In this document: piece by piece, positions 1-9,169 of the stretch
How positions within the stretch are numbered: position 1 is the first letter of the stretch
How the letters are laid out: every line of letters begins with the position of its first letter
Source of the DNA: Pantoea cypripedii
GTDB taxonomy: Bacteria > Pseudomonadota > Gammaproteobacteria > Enterobacterales > Enterobacteriaceae
Reading direction: 5' to 3'
DNA length: 64,000 nt
NCBI RefSeq assembly: GCF_002095535.1
Contig: NZ_MLJI01000002.1
Coordinates: 9,786-73,785 of the forward strand
Notes under the pieces: generated by a model
The model's input: the letters and a program-made list of their open reading frames with translations, nothing else
Databases searched by the model: none
What the model was told of the DNA's origin: nothing
Translations under genes and position numbers: made by a program

Positions 1-35
1 AAAATTATATTTATCATAGTGTTAAAACATTTTTT

Positions 36-180
36 GTTCCTCTAAACATGCACTTTGTTCTTCTAAACATGTGACCAGTTCCGCTAAATATGTAATTTGT
101 TCCTCTAAAAATGCTATGCGTTCCTCTGGATATGCTGTAGTGTTCCTCTGAATATGCAGATAGCGTTCCTCTGAATATGC
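36..180 (+). repeat. Iteron array upstream of rep (7 copies)
   Basis: Seven 16-bp copies of the motif GTTCCTCTAAACATGC or close variants start at 36, 57, 78, 99, 120, 142 and 165. The spacing is 21-23 bp, so the copies lie on one face of the helix, two turns apart. They stand directly in front of a Rep gene and beside a DnaA box, as expected for an iteron-controlled plasmid origin. The copies nearest rep read CTCTGAATATGC or CTCTGGATATGC, and those further out CTCTAAACATGC. Role as Rep binding sites is inferred from position and spacing. Confidence 0.93.
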
Positions 181-195
181 AGTGCAACGTTTACC

Positions 196-204
196 TGTGG
201 ATAA
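196..204 (-). promoter_or_regulatory. DnaA box
   Basis: TGTGGATAA is the exact reverse complement of the DnaA consensus TTATCCACA. It lies between the last upstream iteron and the Rep start, the usual place in iteron plasmid origins. Confidence 0.75.
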
Positions 205-228
205 TTGTGGCAGGGGAGGTTAAAGGAA

Positions 229-1137
229 ATGTCCAAGGATATAAATGACTTAGGTCTAACTGTCGAATATGAAAATAAAACCACAGGTGAACTTGAGTAC
301 ATATCATCCACAAGCAACAAATCGATCCAGCCGCTATCGCTGCTGCGCCTGAGTGTCTTCAGCCCCGTGGGCTTGATCGAAAAAAAGAGCGTTGGTAACC
401 GCTCGATGGATGCCTCAGAAGAGTTCCGTAACCTCGAAATTGTTAACAAGGAAGGGTACAACAAAGTCACCATCAATGGCCCTAAATTGGACATGGACAC
501 CGATTTTCGCACCTGGGTGGCCATCATTTCTGCCTTAACCCACACTGAGATGAAAGAAGGTAAGGTTACGTTACCTTTCACCGAGTTTGCGCGTCTTTGT
601 GAATTCAACTCACGGCAGGTCAATAAAAATCTGAAGGAGCGGATTGCTAAATCACTACGTAAAATCACCCAAACTTCAATCCATGTGTACAAGGAAGATG
701 GCGAAGATATCGTTAGTGCTACCACACACCTTATCAACTTTTCCAAGGTGGATACCGCTAAAAATCAGGTCATCATTGAGTACAATCCTGGACTCAGAGA
801 TCTCTATAACATCGACCTCAAACGCGTGCTCAAGCTCAAAGTATTTCCTGCCATTAAGCGCAATGAGGTTGCTAAGGCCATATATACCTTCCTGGAAGGC
901 CTGCCAAACGTTCCAAACAAAGTTCAGATTGTTACCTTCGAACGAATCCAGGAACGGCTTAACATGCGTTCTGAGCCACGTAAACAGCTGATGATAGTGA
1001 GGAAAGCGATGAAGCTGTTGGAGGACGTTAAATACCTGACGTATACCGAAGGTTACAAAGTGGTTCAGGGTAAGAAAAGGATCTACTTTACGATCACATC
1101 CCGGGATCCGGATCTTTCTGAGAACAATGAAGTTTAG
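229..1137 (+). CDS. repA: Replication initiator protein (Rep_3 / RepB-type)
   Basis: This 302-residue protein should bind the flanking iterons and open the plasmid origin. I recognise it as an iteron-type initiator of the Rep_3 superfamily (two winged-helix domains), from the general pattern (LRLSVFSP near the N-terminus, a KVFPAIKRNEVAK stretch mid-protein, a basic C-terminus), its length and the iterons on both sides. I chose the ATG at 229 because GGGGAGG and AAAGGA lie just upstream; an in-frame TTG at 205 is possible but less likely. Expression is probably autoregulated by Rep binding to the upstream iterons. The gene is intact and about the usual length for the family. The exact incompatibility group cannot be told by eye. 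Confidence 0.9.
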   Translation: MSKDINDLGLTVEYENKTTGELEYISSTSNKSIQPLSLLRLSVFSPVGLIEKKSVGNRSMDASEEFRNLEIVNKEGYNKVTINGPKLDMDTDFRTWVAIISALTHTEMKEGKVTLPFTEFARLCEFNSRQVNKNLKERIAKSLRKITQTSIHVYKEDGEDIVSATTHLINFSKVDTAKNQVIIEYNPGLRDLYNIDLKRVLKLKVFPAIKRNEVAKAIYTFLEGLPNVPNKVQIVTFERIQERLNMRSEPRKQLMIVRKAMKLLEDVKYLTYTEGYKVVQGKKRIYFTITSRDPDLSENNEV

Positions 1138-1218
1138 GCCCCAGGACAACATTGTTGAACATCAGTGTATTGGTGTTACTAAGCGCAATTGACTGTTTTT
1201 TCAATATAAATCTAATAT

Positions 1219-2345
1219 GTTCCTCTAAATATGCAAGCGAAAGCCTACCATATTATTCAATATCTCTCTTAGTGTTCCTCTAAACATGCATCCGGAAATA
1301 TTGCCGCCAATCTCTTCGAGAGGGTAGGGCGTTCCTCTGAATATGCATTTTAGGAATCTGTGCGCTCAATAACGTTCCTCTGAACATGCGGGAAGCATGT
1401 TTAGAATCATCGAAATAGGGGGTATCGTCATGCATTTGGCTTCAGATGCTATGTTCCTATAAACATGCTGGCGATGAGTTGCACTGTGTTCCTCTAAACA
1501 TGCGCCCCAAACTGTTCCCGTAAACATGCATCTGTCGTTTTTGATACTTATGCTGCTGGCTTGAAAGAATCGCCGTTCCCGTAAACATGCAAATCTGTTT
1601 ATGAACTGATCGTTTATGGAGTGCAAAATGATCTGGTGTTCTTCTAATGATGTTGATGTTGCAAGCTGTTCCTCTAAACATGCTAACCCATATCCCGGTT
1701 GTTCCTCTAAAGATGCAGCGATTTCTCAACAGATGTTCTTCTAAACATGTAGCGGTGAGTTCCAGCGGTGGTGTTCTTCTAAACATGCAGGCCCCTTGTC
1801 TTGTACAAGCTGTAACAGAGGTGGGGCTTTAAAGCTGATTACTGTGCGATAAATTTTAATCAATAAAATCAGATGCGTTCTTCTAAACATGCATTCATCT
1901 GATAATGATGTTCCTCTGAACATGCAGCCTCAGGGAGGCTTGTTCCTCTGAATATGATACGAAAATCTCTAGCGTGTTCCTCTAAATATGCTGTTGATCA
2001 GATGGTCACGTTCCTCTAAAGATGCATTATACGGCATTTGTTCCTCTAAACATGCAGGGCGACAGTGCTAGGTGTTCCTGTAAATATGCAGATTGAGGCA
2101 ATTCCTCGGATGGGTTGCGGATTCAGTTGCCGGAGTGTTCCTCTGAACATGCAAAATCGGTTGATGAAGGGGGTTGCCTAACCCGATTTTTGTTCCTCTG
2201 AAGATGCAGAATGACTGAGAGGCGTTGATGTGATGATCATAAAGTAATCATTGCGTTCCTCTTCGCATGCGACTCAGAGATAAAACTCAAAAAGGTCTGA
2301 TTTTGAAGTGTTGATAATTTGTACGTAGCGTTCCTTTAAATATGC
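1219..2345 (+). repeat. Large downstream iteron array (about 24 copies), incompatibility/copy-control locus
   Basis: The region between rep and parA holds no convincing gene. It carries about 24 copies of the same 16-bp motif as the upstream array, starting near 1219, 1274, 1331, 1374, 1453, 1488, 1514, 1575, 1638, 1668, 1701, 1735, 1773, 1877, 1910, 1942, 1976, 2010, 2040, 2073, 2137, 2192, 2254 and 2330. All have the same orientation. Several runs are spaced 30-34 bp, about three helical turns, unlike the 21-bp phase upstream. Copies at 1638 and 2254 are degenerate. Arrays placed after rep usually titrate Rep (incC type); this one is unusually long. The short open frames here are by-products of the repeats. 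Confidence 0.9.
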
Positions 2346-2476
2346 AGCTTTAGCTATTGATCTGGACATCTATGCAGCTGAAATAAACCTGAAATCCGGT
2401 ATTTCTCCCAATTAATCAATGTGATGTCAGTATGATGAGAAACTTCGCGATTGCGATATGTCTGCAGCCTTATTGG

Positions 2477-2482
2477 TATAAT
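2477..2482 (+). promoter_or_regulatory. Candidate -10 element for parAB
   Basis: TATAAT stands 124 bp before the parA ATG. TTGCGA at 2451 could be the -35, but the 20-bp spacing is longer than usual. Assigned from sequence match only. Confidence 0.35.
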
Positions 2483-2605
2483 CTCAGTTTTGTGAAATAA
2501 ATCCATCCATGAAGAAAAAATCCAGTTTTTAGGTTTTTTACTGAAAAATTGGCAGATTGAGGTTTTTTGTGTAGTATTCAAAAAGACATTATTACTGAGG
2601 TGCTT

Positions 2606-3808
2606 ATGAAGCGTGATTACGGCGATGTGCTGGAGACAGCGAAGCGAGCGAACAGTATGTTGCAGGGACTTAGCAACCATATTGAACAGCAACGGGTTGA
2701 ATTTAATCAGACTGGTTATTATCAAACGTATTCACGCAACGCTGTTGCCAATTTTCCACTGCTCAGTAAGCACGCTGTTGTCGCAGCCATCAGTGATATG
2801 GAGGAAGCTGGCTATGAGTTTGGGAAAAAGCAAACCGGCAGTACCTCACAATATGCGCTTAGCCTGCAGAACGTTATCGATATTTATCATCACCGCAAAG
2901 TACCTAAATACCGTGATAAGCACAAAGGTCCCTTCGTTGTGTTCGTGGTCAACCTGAAAGGCGGTGTATCCAAAACGGTCAGCACCGTGACGCTCGCGCA
3001 TGGAATGCGTGCTCATCCTGCTATGCTGCACAATGATCTAAGGATCCTTGTCATCGATCTTGATCCTCAGGCTTCAAGCACCATGTTCTTAAGCCATAAA
3101 AATAGCATTGGCTCCAAAGCAGAAACTGCTGCCCAGGCGATGTTGAACGATCTTGGTCGTGAGCAGTTACATAGTGAGTTTATTCAGCCAACAGTGATGC
3201 CCGGTGTTGATGTTATGCCTGCCTCAATTGATGATGGTTTTGTAGCAAGTGACTGGGAGGCTCTGGTGCAGGAATATCTGCCGGGGGTTGCACCGTCTGA
3301 AGTTTTGCGCAGAAATGTTATCGATCGACTTGCCGATGACTATGATTTTATCTTTGTCGATACTGGCCCACATCTAGACTCGTTTATGCTAAACGCCATT
3401 GCCGCCAGCGATATCCTGCTTACGCCGACTCCTCCAGCACAGGTCGATTTTCATTCCACGATGAAGTATCTGACCCGTTTACCTGAGATGCTGGAGCGAA
3501 TTGAAAAGGAGGGTGTTGAACCAAGATTAAAAGCCAATATTGGTTTTATGTCGAAGATGACGACGAAACATGACCATTTGACTTCCCAGAGTTACGCGCG
3601 CGAAGTGTTCACTAAATCTATGCTGGATGCATCTCTGCCGCGACTCGATGGTTTTGAGCGATGTGGTGAATCATTTGATACGGTAATCAGCGCCAATCCT
3701 ATTTCTTATCCGGGTAGTGCTGATGCCCTTCGAAAAGCCAAGTATGAAGCAGAGCAATTTTCTCGTGCAGTTTTCGACCGCATTGAATACATCAGGAGCA
3801 CACTGTGA
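2606..3808 (+). CDS. parA: Plasmid partition ATPase ParA (P1/SopA-like, type Ia)
   Basis: ParA is the ATPase that moves plasmid copies apart during cell division and, in type Ia systems, also represses its own operon. The protein has about 400 residues. An N-terminal region of about 100 residues fits the DNA-binding part of type Ia ParA. The deviant Walker A motif KGGVSKT follows near residue 117, then a Walker A'/B-like stretch with VIDLDPQ. A later FVDTGP motif completes the fold. I chose the ATG at 2606, preceded by GAGG, over an in-frame GTG at 2567. The gene overlaps parB by four bases, so the two are translated together. No damage is visible. Confidence 0.93.
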   Translation: MKRDYGDVLETAKRANSMLQGLSNHIEQQRVEFNQTGYYQTYSRNAVANFPLLSKHAVVAAISDMEEAGYEFGKKQTGSTSQYALSLQNVIDIYHHRKVPKYRDKHKGPFVVFVVNLKGGVSKTVSTVTLAHGMRAHPAMLHNDLRILVIDLDPQASSTMFLSHKNSIGSKAETAAQAMLNDLGREQLHSEFIQPTVMPGVDVMPASIDDGFVASDWEALVQEYLPGVAPSEVLRRNVIDRLADDYDFIFVDTGPHLDSFMLNAIAASDILLTPTPPAQVDFHSTMKYLTRLPEMLERIEKEGVEPRLKANIGFMSKMTTKHDHLTSQSYAREVFTKSMLDASLPRLDGFERCGESFDTVISANPISYPGSADALRKAKYEAEQFSRAVFDRIEYIRSTL

Positions 3809-4794
3809 GTACTCATAAGACGGTACAACGTATCGGCCGCACCATGGGCCAGACTGCAATTGCCAGCTTCATTGACAGCAGCAATACCTCGCGAACTTTC
3901 ACGTTAAAATCGGGCAAGACAGCGACTTTTGCCCGTCAGCTCATTCCGCATGGCGATATTGAGCAGAAAACCTATGTTGACCCGCAGGTCAATGGTCGTG
4001 ATCAGGCCACGCTGACGGAAGAATCTGTCAAAGACATCACGCGGACCATTGGTTTACAGCAATTCTTTCCCGCGATTGGCCGACTGAAAGATGGGCGAAT
4101 CGAGATTATGGACGGTTCACGTCGTCGTGCTGCCTGCCTGTTCGCAGATGCCAGTCTTGAAGTGCTGGTCACAACAGATGAACTGGATATTAGCGATGCG
4201 CGTCAGTTAGCTGCCGACATTCAGACCGCCAGAGAACATAATCTGCGGGAACTCGGGTTACGTTTTGCCATCATGCATGAAAACGGCATGAGCAAAAGTG
4301 AGATTGCAAAAGCGGAAGGGATCTCAAACGCTAAAGTGACCCGTGCGTTTCAGGCTGCATCTGTTCCGGCAGAACTGATTGCATTGTTTCCAGTAGTCTC
4401 TGAGCTCACGTTGCCTGACTATCAGCTATTGCTTGATGTGACAGATAACGCCAAAGCAGAAAGCGTTGAGATCAGTGATCTGGCTGAGCAGGTTCGCACC
4501 ATGATGAGTGTAAACCGTGATGACAGTATGACTACGGATGAGCAGAAAACAGAAATACTCAGCTATTTCCGTTCAGCGAAACGCAACTTGGTACCCAAAA
4601 AACCGAAGCCTCTGATCACGGAAAAACTGGCTGACTTTGAAGATCGCAATCTGCTGGCGCGTCGTAAAGTGAATGCAGAGAAGCGCTCTGTTAGTTATGA
4701 ATTTGTCAGGTTACCTAAGGATACGGTGGATAAAATCGAAGCGGCGATTAAGCAGGTGCTTGAGAGTGTTAAAGGGGCTAAACTCAGAGACTAG
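3805..4794 (+). CDS. parB: Plasmid partition protein ParB (centromere binding)
   Basis: ParB binds the centromere site parS and links the plasmid to ParA. The 329-residue protein starts with GTG inside the parA stop (GTGA overlap), which marks an operon. A ParB/Srx-like N-terminal domain contains GRLKDGRIEIMDGSRRRAA near residues 90-110. A helix-turn-helix follows (MSKSEIAKAEGISNAKVTRA, around residues 158-177). The C-terminal part fits the dimer domain of P1-like ParB. A hairpin terminator follows the stop. I could not identify the cognate parS; a short inverted repeat near 4905-4920 is a weak candidate. Confidence 0.9.
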   Translation: MSTHKTVQRIGRTMGQTAIASFIDSSNTSRTFTLKSGKTATFARQLIPHGDIEQKTYVDPQVNGRDQATLTEESVKDITRTIGLQQFFPAIGRLKDGRIEIMDGSRRRAACLFADASLEVLVTTDELDISDARQLAADIQTAREHNLRELGLRFAIMHENGMSKSEIAKAEGISNAKVTRAFQAASVPAELIALFPVVSELTLPDYQLLLDVTDNAKAESVEISDLAEQVRTMMSVNRDDSMTTDEQKTEILSYFRSAKRNLVPKKPKPLITEKLADFEDRNLLARRKVNAEKRSVSYEFVRLPKDTVDKIEAAIKQVLESVKGAKLRD

Positions 4795-4804
4795 CTGCAG
4801 TCTA

Positions 4805-4830
4805 ATGGCTCCTTAGGGAGTCATTTTCTC
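4805..4830 (+). terminator. Rho-independent terminator of parAB
   Basis: ATGGCTCC pairs with GGAGTCAT across a four-base loop (one G-T pair), followed by TTTTCTC. It begins 11 bases after the parB stop. Confidence 0.75.
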
Positions 4831-5428
4831 TTAGTGTGATCTTCATGGTGAAGTCAGGCCAACTTTAAGAATTAATTTAACAGTATCCAAACAATGTTGT
4901 ATAATATCTTCGTAGATATGCTGACTCGCAGTGTTAATTATTCATCGAAAAATAGCGAGCTGTCAAAATTTTGTTGATTGCCGTGATGGTTAAGTTTATT
5001 TTAGGATTAAATGTTACTGAAGTCTCATGCTTATCAAACAGACTAATTTTATCAGTGACTAATCTCGGTACAGAGATTCCATCAATATTTCCTTCAAAAT
5101 TATTCTCTTCCGATAAAAAAAGGTTCTCCACCATCACAAGTTCGTGTTTTTTTATAATTATCTCATTAATCTTATGATAAAATGATTGAAGTGATTTTAA
5201 AAACGATCTGATGCAATTTACATATTAAAAATGCTGTGAGCCCATCCCTCTGCCGGAGTGTGTGATACGGTTAAGTACTGTTTATGATATTGATATGCTG
5301 ATTATATTCAAGTGAACTGATGTTTATGTAAATTCATATGTTCTGTCTGATTATTTATCTGATAATTAGATTGAACTAAACCATTCTCCCATACACTCAG
5401 ATGACTATTTTATATTCATGGTATTCTT
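4831..5428. other. AT-rich stretch without a recognisable gene
   Basis: Open frames of 67 and 68 codons overlap on opposite strands near 4934-5177. Neither resembles anything I know or has a clear ribosome site. An imperfect inverted repeat (ATATC...GATAT) near 4905-4920 is the only structure I see; parS is expected in this area, but I cannot identify it. Confidence 0.4.
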
Positions 5429-5581
5429 ATGAATTGGTTTTTTATTGCTTCATTAACCTGCGCTACCTTATTTTTCCCTTACCCGGGTTATACTGTACGT
5501 CTGCAACAGGTATATGAGGTTTTTGATATTGACCCGGTAAAATTGCAGATCCAAGTTGGTAATACGTTAGTTCATGTGTAA
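5429..5581 (+). CDS. Short ORF, possible truncated exported protein
   Basis: Fifty codons starting MNWFFIASLTCATLFF. The N-terminus is hydrophobic and signal-peptide-like, followed by a polar part. It ends a few bases before IS-like sequence starts, so it could be the 5' end of a gene cut by that insertion. I do not recognise it. The ATG has no strong ribosome site. Confidence 0.25.
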   Translation: MNWFFIASLTCATLFFPYPGYTVRLQQVYEVFDIDPVKLQIQVGNTLVHV

Positions 5582-5589
5582 GTACCTCG

Positions 5590-5655
5590 GTAAAACGCCC
5601 CTTCATTTCTGGAGTTATTCGGGATACTGACTATGTCCCGAGAGGAGATCGCCAT
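5590..5655 (+). mobile_element. Left-end leader fragment of a second IS3-family element
   Basis: The stretch GAGGAGATCGCCATG-like at about 5640-5655 and the preceding GATACTGACTATGTC closely match the leader in front of the IS3 orfA at 62599 (minus strand). No orfA reading frame follows it here, so only the end of the element remains, butted against another IS3 remnant. Confidence 0.35.
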
Positions 5656-5686
5656 GTGTAATGATCCTCTTAATGTATACACGACG

Positions 5687-6600
5687 CTAAGCGAGGTTCT
5701 GGTTTTCAAATTGTTCCGTGCTGAATCCGCCACACGCACTGTGCCGACGCCATCGGCTGTAATCACACTTGATATAATTGAATACTGTCGTCCGCATCAT
5801 CTTCTCGCTCAAAGAGCGCTCGCCGTGGATGCGTTCCACCTTCCGTGAGTGAAAGAAACTTTCCGCGCAGGCATTGTCGTAACAGCAGCCTCTGGCGCTC
5901 ATGCTTCCGCGCAGATTATGACGCTTCAGTAATATCTGGTAGTCCGCTAAGAAGTATTGTTCACCCCGATACGTATGCACAATGATATTTTCCGGACGTT
6001 TGCGGCCACTGTGCCATCTGTAACACATCGCAGGTCAGTTGTGCCGTCATCCGCGATGACATCGAACAGCCAAAAACTGACCGCGGCCAGAGGCCCGTCA
6101 CCACTGCCAGATGCAGCCAGCCTTCATCTGTGAGAAGGTAAGTGATGTGGCCTACCAATTTCTGGTTCGGGCCATCGGCGTAACAATCCTGCTTCAGCAA
6201 GTTTTCTGACACCGGCAGTCCATGCTCACGGTAGCTGACCGGCCTGAATTTCCAGGCAGCTTTCGCGTGAAGTCCCTGACGACGCAGGCTGGAGGCGATA
6301 GTTTTGATGTTGTACGCTGAGAGCTCATCCGTAAGCCGCGGTGCGCCATACCGTTGTTTTGTATCACTGAAATCCTTTAGGACTGCAGCATCGCAGACCT
6401 GACGGAACAGCAGTCACCAGTTCAGTTGATAGAGACACCGACACCAGGCATACCTGCTGCTACGGGCGATCCGGAGTACCCGGTACATCGCTTTGATACT
6501 TAACTCAGCCTGATATTTTTCGATAAAGACATACTTCATGTCAGGCGTTTCGCGAAGTATGTCGCGGCCATTTTGGAGAATGGCGAGCTCTTGTCGGCGC
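5687..6600 (-). pseudogene. Degenerate IS3-family transposase (orfB and end of orfA)
   Basis: Read on the minus strand, pieces in different frames add up to an IS3-group OrfB. The start [12 protein letters not shown] is near 6540, then [13 protein letters not shown], then a central part with [15 protein letters not shown], and the end [15 protein letters not shown] to [10 protein letters not shown] at 5687. At about 6600-6541 the matching end of OrfA (RRQELAIL, then TYFAKRLT) is seen after one frame change. Integrase-core residues are altered in places (HTYRGEQY where the family has HTDRGGQY, and GHITYLL for GDITYL). Several frameshifts and substitutions show it is dead. A second IS (6621-8200) lies directly against its orfA side. 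Confidence 0.8.
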
Positions 6601-6620
6601 GACTGATATAAGTCCTAAAA

Positions 6621-8200
6621 GGGGGTGCGGACGATTTCCTGGACTCTCAGGAGATAAAATATGTTTACTGAAGCGGATCGCATTCGTGCGATTGAGCTCT
6701 ATTTTAAATACGGCAGAAAGATTACCGCTGTCATTCGTGAACTGGGCTACCCCACCGAACGTAATCTCAGGCGCTGGGTCCGGGCATGGGAAGCCTGTGG
6801 CGGTGACATCAGCTGTCTGCCCCGCAAAGAACGCTACTCTGATGCGCAGAAACAAGCTGCCGTTGACCATTATCTTACGCACGGCTGCTCCCGCAGAACG
6901 CTGGGATACCCCTGCAGCGCACTCCTTATCCGCTGGTTAGATGAACTTCACCCGGGGAAGCGGCGCATTTTTACCGGAACGCAAAACCCGAATGCCCCCT
7001 TCAGGCCGGAAGTAAAGCGGCAGGCCGTCAGAGAGCTATGTACCCGCAGTGAATCCGCCCGAAATATCGCACAGGACGCGGGTGTCAGCCGTCAGGTGTT
7101 GTATAAATGGAAAGACGAGGTCATCGGTGATGAGGCATACAGCGCTATGCGTAAACGCAGCATACCCAGTGCAGATGAAGAAATCGACGCACTGCGCAGT
7201 GAGCGGGATAAGCTCCTGCAGGAAATCCGGCAGCTGCAGATGGAGCACGACATCCTGAAGAAGGCGGATGAAATAATAAAAAAAGGCCCGGGCATCAGCG
7301 CCAGCGCTCTGACAAACAGAGAAAAAACGAAGGTCGCTGATGCCCTCAGGGAGGCGTATCCGCTGCCGGCGCTGCTGAGTATCCTCCAGCTGGCCCGCAG
7401 CAGCTATTTTTACCACCGGGCCACGCTGCGTGCCGGTGATAAACATGCGGGTATACGTATTGCACTGGCAGAGATCTTCCACGGCAACTACTGCTGTTAT
7501 GGCTATCGTCGTCTGCACGCAATGCTCCGCCATGAAGGTGTCAGGCTCTCAGAAAAAGTCGTGCGCCGGCTGATGTCAGAGGAAAAACTTGTCGTCAGCA
7601 CAGCCCGTCGCCGGCGTTACAGCTCGTACTGCGGAGAAATCGGACCGGCACCTGCCAATCTTCTTGCCCGGGACTTCACCGCCGTACTGCCCAATCAGAA
7701 GTGGCTGACGGATATCACGGAGTTCCAGCTGCCCGCAGGTAAAGTGTGGCTGTCACCGGTCGTGGACTGCTTCGACGGCAAGGTGGTGGGCACACGACCT
7801 GACGCAGAGCTGGCCAACAGTATGCTGGAAAGCGCGATCGGCACGCTGAAACTCTACGAACGCCCGATCATACACAGCGATCGTGGCGGGCATTACCGGT
7901 GGCCGGGCTGGTTACAGCGTATATCAGCCTCGGGGTTGACACGCTCAATGTCGCGCAAGGGATGTTCTCCGGATAATGCCGCATGTGAAGGTTTTTTCGG
8001 GCGGCAGAAAAACGAGATGTACTATGGCCGGGACTGGTCGGGTGAGACACTTGACGGCTTTATGCAACAGGTGGATGGGTACATACGCTGGTATAATAGC
8101 CATCGCATCAAGCTGTCGCTGGGCTCGGTGAGCCCTGAAACGTACCGGCAAAAACTGGGTTTTAAATAATCAATGAGTCCAGGAAATCGTCCGCACCCCC
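6621..8200 (+). mobile_element. Complete IS3-family insertion sequence
   Basis: Perfect 26-bp inverted repeats lie at 6621-6646 (GGGGGTGCGGACGATTTC...) and 8175-8200 (...GAAATCGTCCGCACCCCC). AAAA flanks both ends and fits a 4-bp target duplication. One transposase gene fills the element. It sits within or against an older IS3 remnant, so this is a nested insertion region. Confidence 0.92.
6661..8169 (+). CDS. IS3-family transposase, OrfA-OrfB in one frame
   Basis: The 502-residue protein would cut and join the ends of its element. The N-terminal half has helix-turn-helix segments (RKITAVIRELGYP at about 20-32, ARNIAQDAGVSRQVLYKW at about 132-149) and a leucine-zipper-like coiled coil near 175-205 (LQEIRQLQMEHDILKKA). 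The C-terminal half has the DDE core: WLTDITEF (first Asp), IIHSDRGG (second Asp) and the glutamate in NAACEGFFGR. Most IS3 relatives split orfA and orfB and fuse them by -1 frameshifting on an A-run. Here a run of seven A at 7279-7285 (ATAATAAAAAAAGG) is in frame, so the fusion is encoded directly. One extra A would recreate the split arrangement. Confidence 0.9.
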   Translation: MFTEADRIRAIELYFKYGRKITAVIRELGYPTERNLRRWVRAWEACGGDISCLPRKERYSDAQKQAAVDHYLTHGCSRRTLGYPCSALLIRWLDELHPGKRRIFTGTQNPNAPFRPEVKRQAVRELCTRSESARNIAQDAGVSRQVLYKWKDEVIGDEAYSAMRKRSIPSADEEIDALRSERDKLLQEIRQLQMEHDILKKADEIIKKGPGISASALTNREKTKVADALREAYPLPALLSILQLARSSYFYHRATLRAGDKHAGIRIALAEIFHGNYCCYGYRRLHAMLRHEGVRLSEKVVRRLMSEEKLVVSTARRRRYSSYCGEIGPAPANLLARDFTAVLPNQKWLTDITEFQLPAGKVWLSPVVDCFDGKVVGTRPDAELANSMLESAIGTLKLYERPIIHSDRGGHYRWPGWLQRISASGLTRSMSRKGCSPDNAACEGFFGRQKNEMYYGRDWSGETLDGFMQQVDGYIRWYNSHRIKLSLGSVSPETYRQKLGFK

Positions 8201-8839
8201 AAAACGGCCAGCCAGTCGTGGTGTTGACAACCTTTATGACCAGCAAACAGCGGGAAGAATAGGGCCGTCAGTGAAAGAGGAATGAGGTGCTGGAAAGTGG
8301 TGAGAGGAAGGTACTCATACCCTTATACCATTCCCTTTGAAACCGGCGTGATTGACATGTTCCGCAGCCTGTCGTGAGATTATAAGACTAACCATCCCTG
8401 CCGGCTAGGGAAAAAAATCATCATCACTAATTTTATCCGATTATGGGGGGAATTTCTTATTCCCTCACACAGAGAGGACAGCAAAAAAATCGATGTTCTG
8501 GCGCGGCCATTTTATGTTATAGACAATAAGCCGGTGCCGGACATCCGTATGTCAGAGGGGGGGTGTTACGTGACCTTTTTAATCGGAATAGATAAGTTGA
8601 AGTATTTGAGTCTGAGTATTACAGCATACGCTGGTTTAAAAAAGGAATAGCCCATATTATATTTAAACGGATGGAATTGGTAGAGAGGATTAATGATGTA
8701 GTGACAAAACACTTTCCCAGTATTTTGCTGCCGAAGGTCTGAAGATATAATTTATGAATCATGAAATTTCAAAGCGCTGGTCTGCTCGACGTCCTGTATT
8801 CAGTGGTAGAGTGGGAATATATTAACCTCGGTTGCCGGA
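8201..8839. other. Degraded region, no confident gene
   Basis: There are short open pieces only. One around 8510-8649 reads ...DIRMSEGGCYVTFLIGIDK... and ends at a stop at 8647-8649; it looks like the end of a lost gene. I cannot name it. Confidence 0.4.
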
Positions 8840-9064
8840 ATGCTAAGGGAAACACAGAGGATACTCTGGGTTATTGATTTTGACTATGGCTGGATGGTTC
8901 ATCCCGGCCTACTGGAAACGCTTTATTATGAAATTCGGTGTGCAGATCTTTCAGAAAGTACTCTGAGATTTATTACGGAGGGGGGCCGTGAATTCGGTGT
9001 GGAGTCTGTGATACTTGAACACAAAGGATGTGTGCCTGATGACTGGCCGGTTTATGATTGGTGA
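8840..9064 (+). CDS. Hypothetical protein, possibly 5' truncated
   Basis: A 74-codon frame begins MLRETQRILWVIDFDYGW and ends PDDWPVYDW. The aromatic, acidic composition looks protein-like, not random. I do not recognise a family. It lies in a decayed plasmid segment among broken genes, so it may be a remnant. Confidence 0.35.
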   Translation: MLRETQRILWVIDFDYGWMVHPGLLETLYYEIRCADLSESTLRFITEGGREFGVESVILEHKGCVPDDWPVYDW

Positions 9065-9169
9065 GTTTAAAAATAAAAAATACCGACTTGGACCATTTTG
9101 TATTTAATGGTTCGTGAAATGTGCTTTTTATCAGTCTCATTTTTGTCATCTTTTCTTATTCTGATTCAC

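Noticed and set aside
114..746. 210-codon minus-strand frame over the start of rep
   Set aside because: Antisense to the clearly recognisable Rep gene and its iterons.
1219..2345. CRISPR-like array or coding region after rep
   Set aside because: The 16-bp motif is the same as the upstream iterons, spacing is irregular, and open frames there consist of translated repeats.
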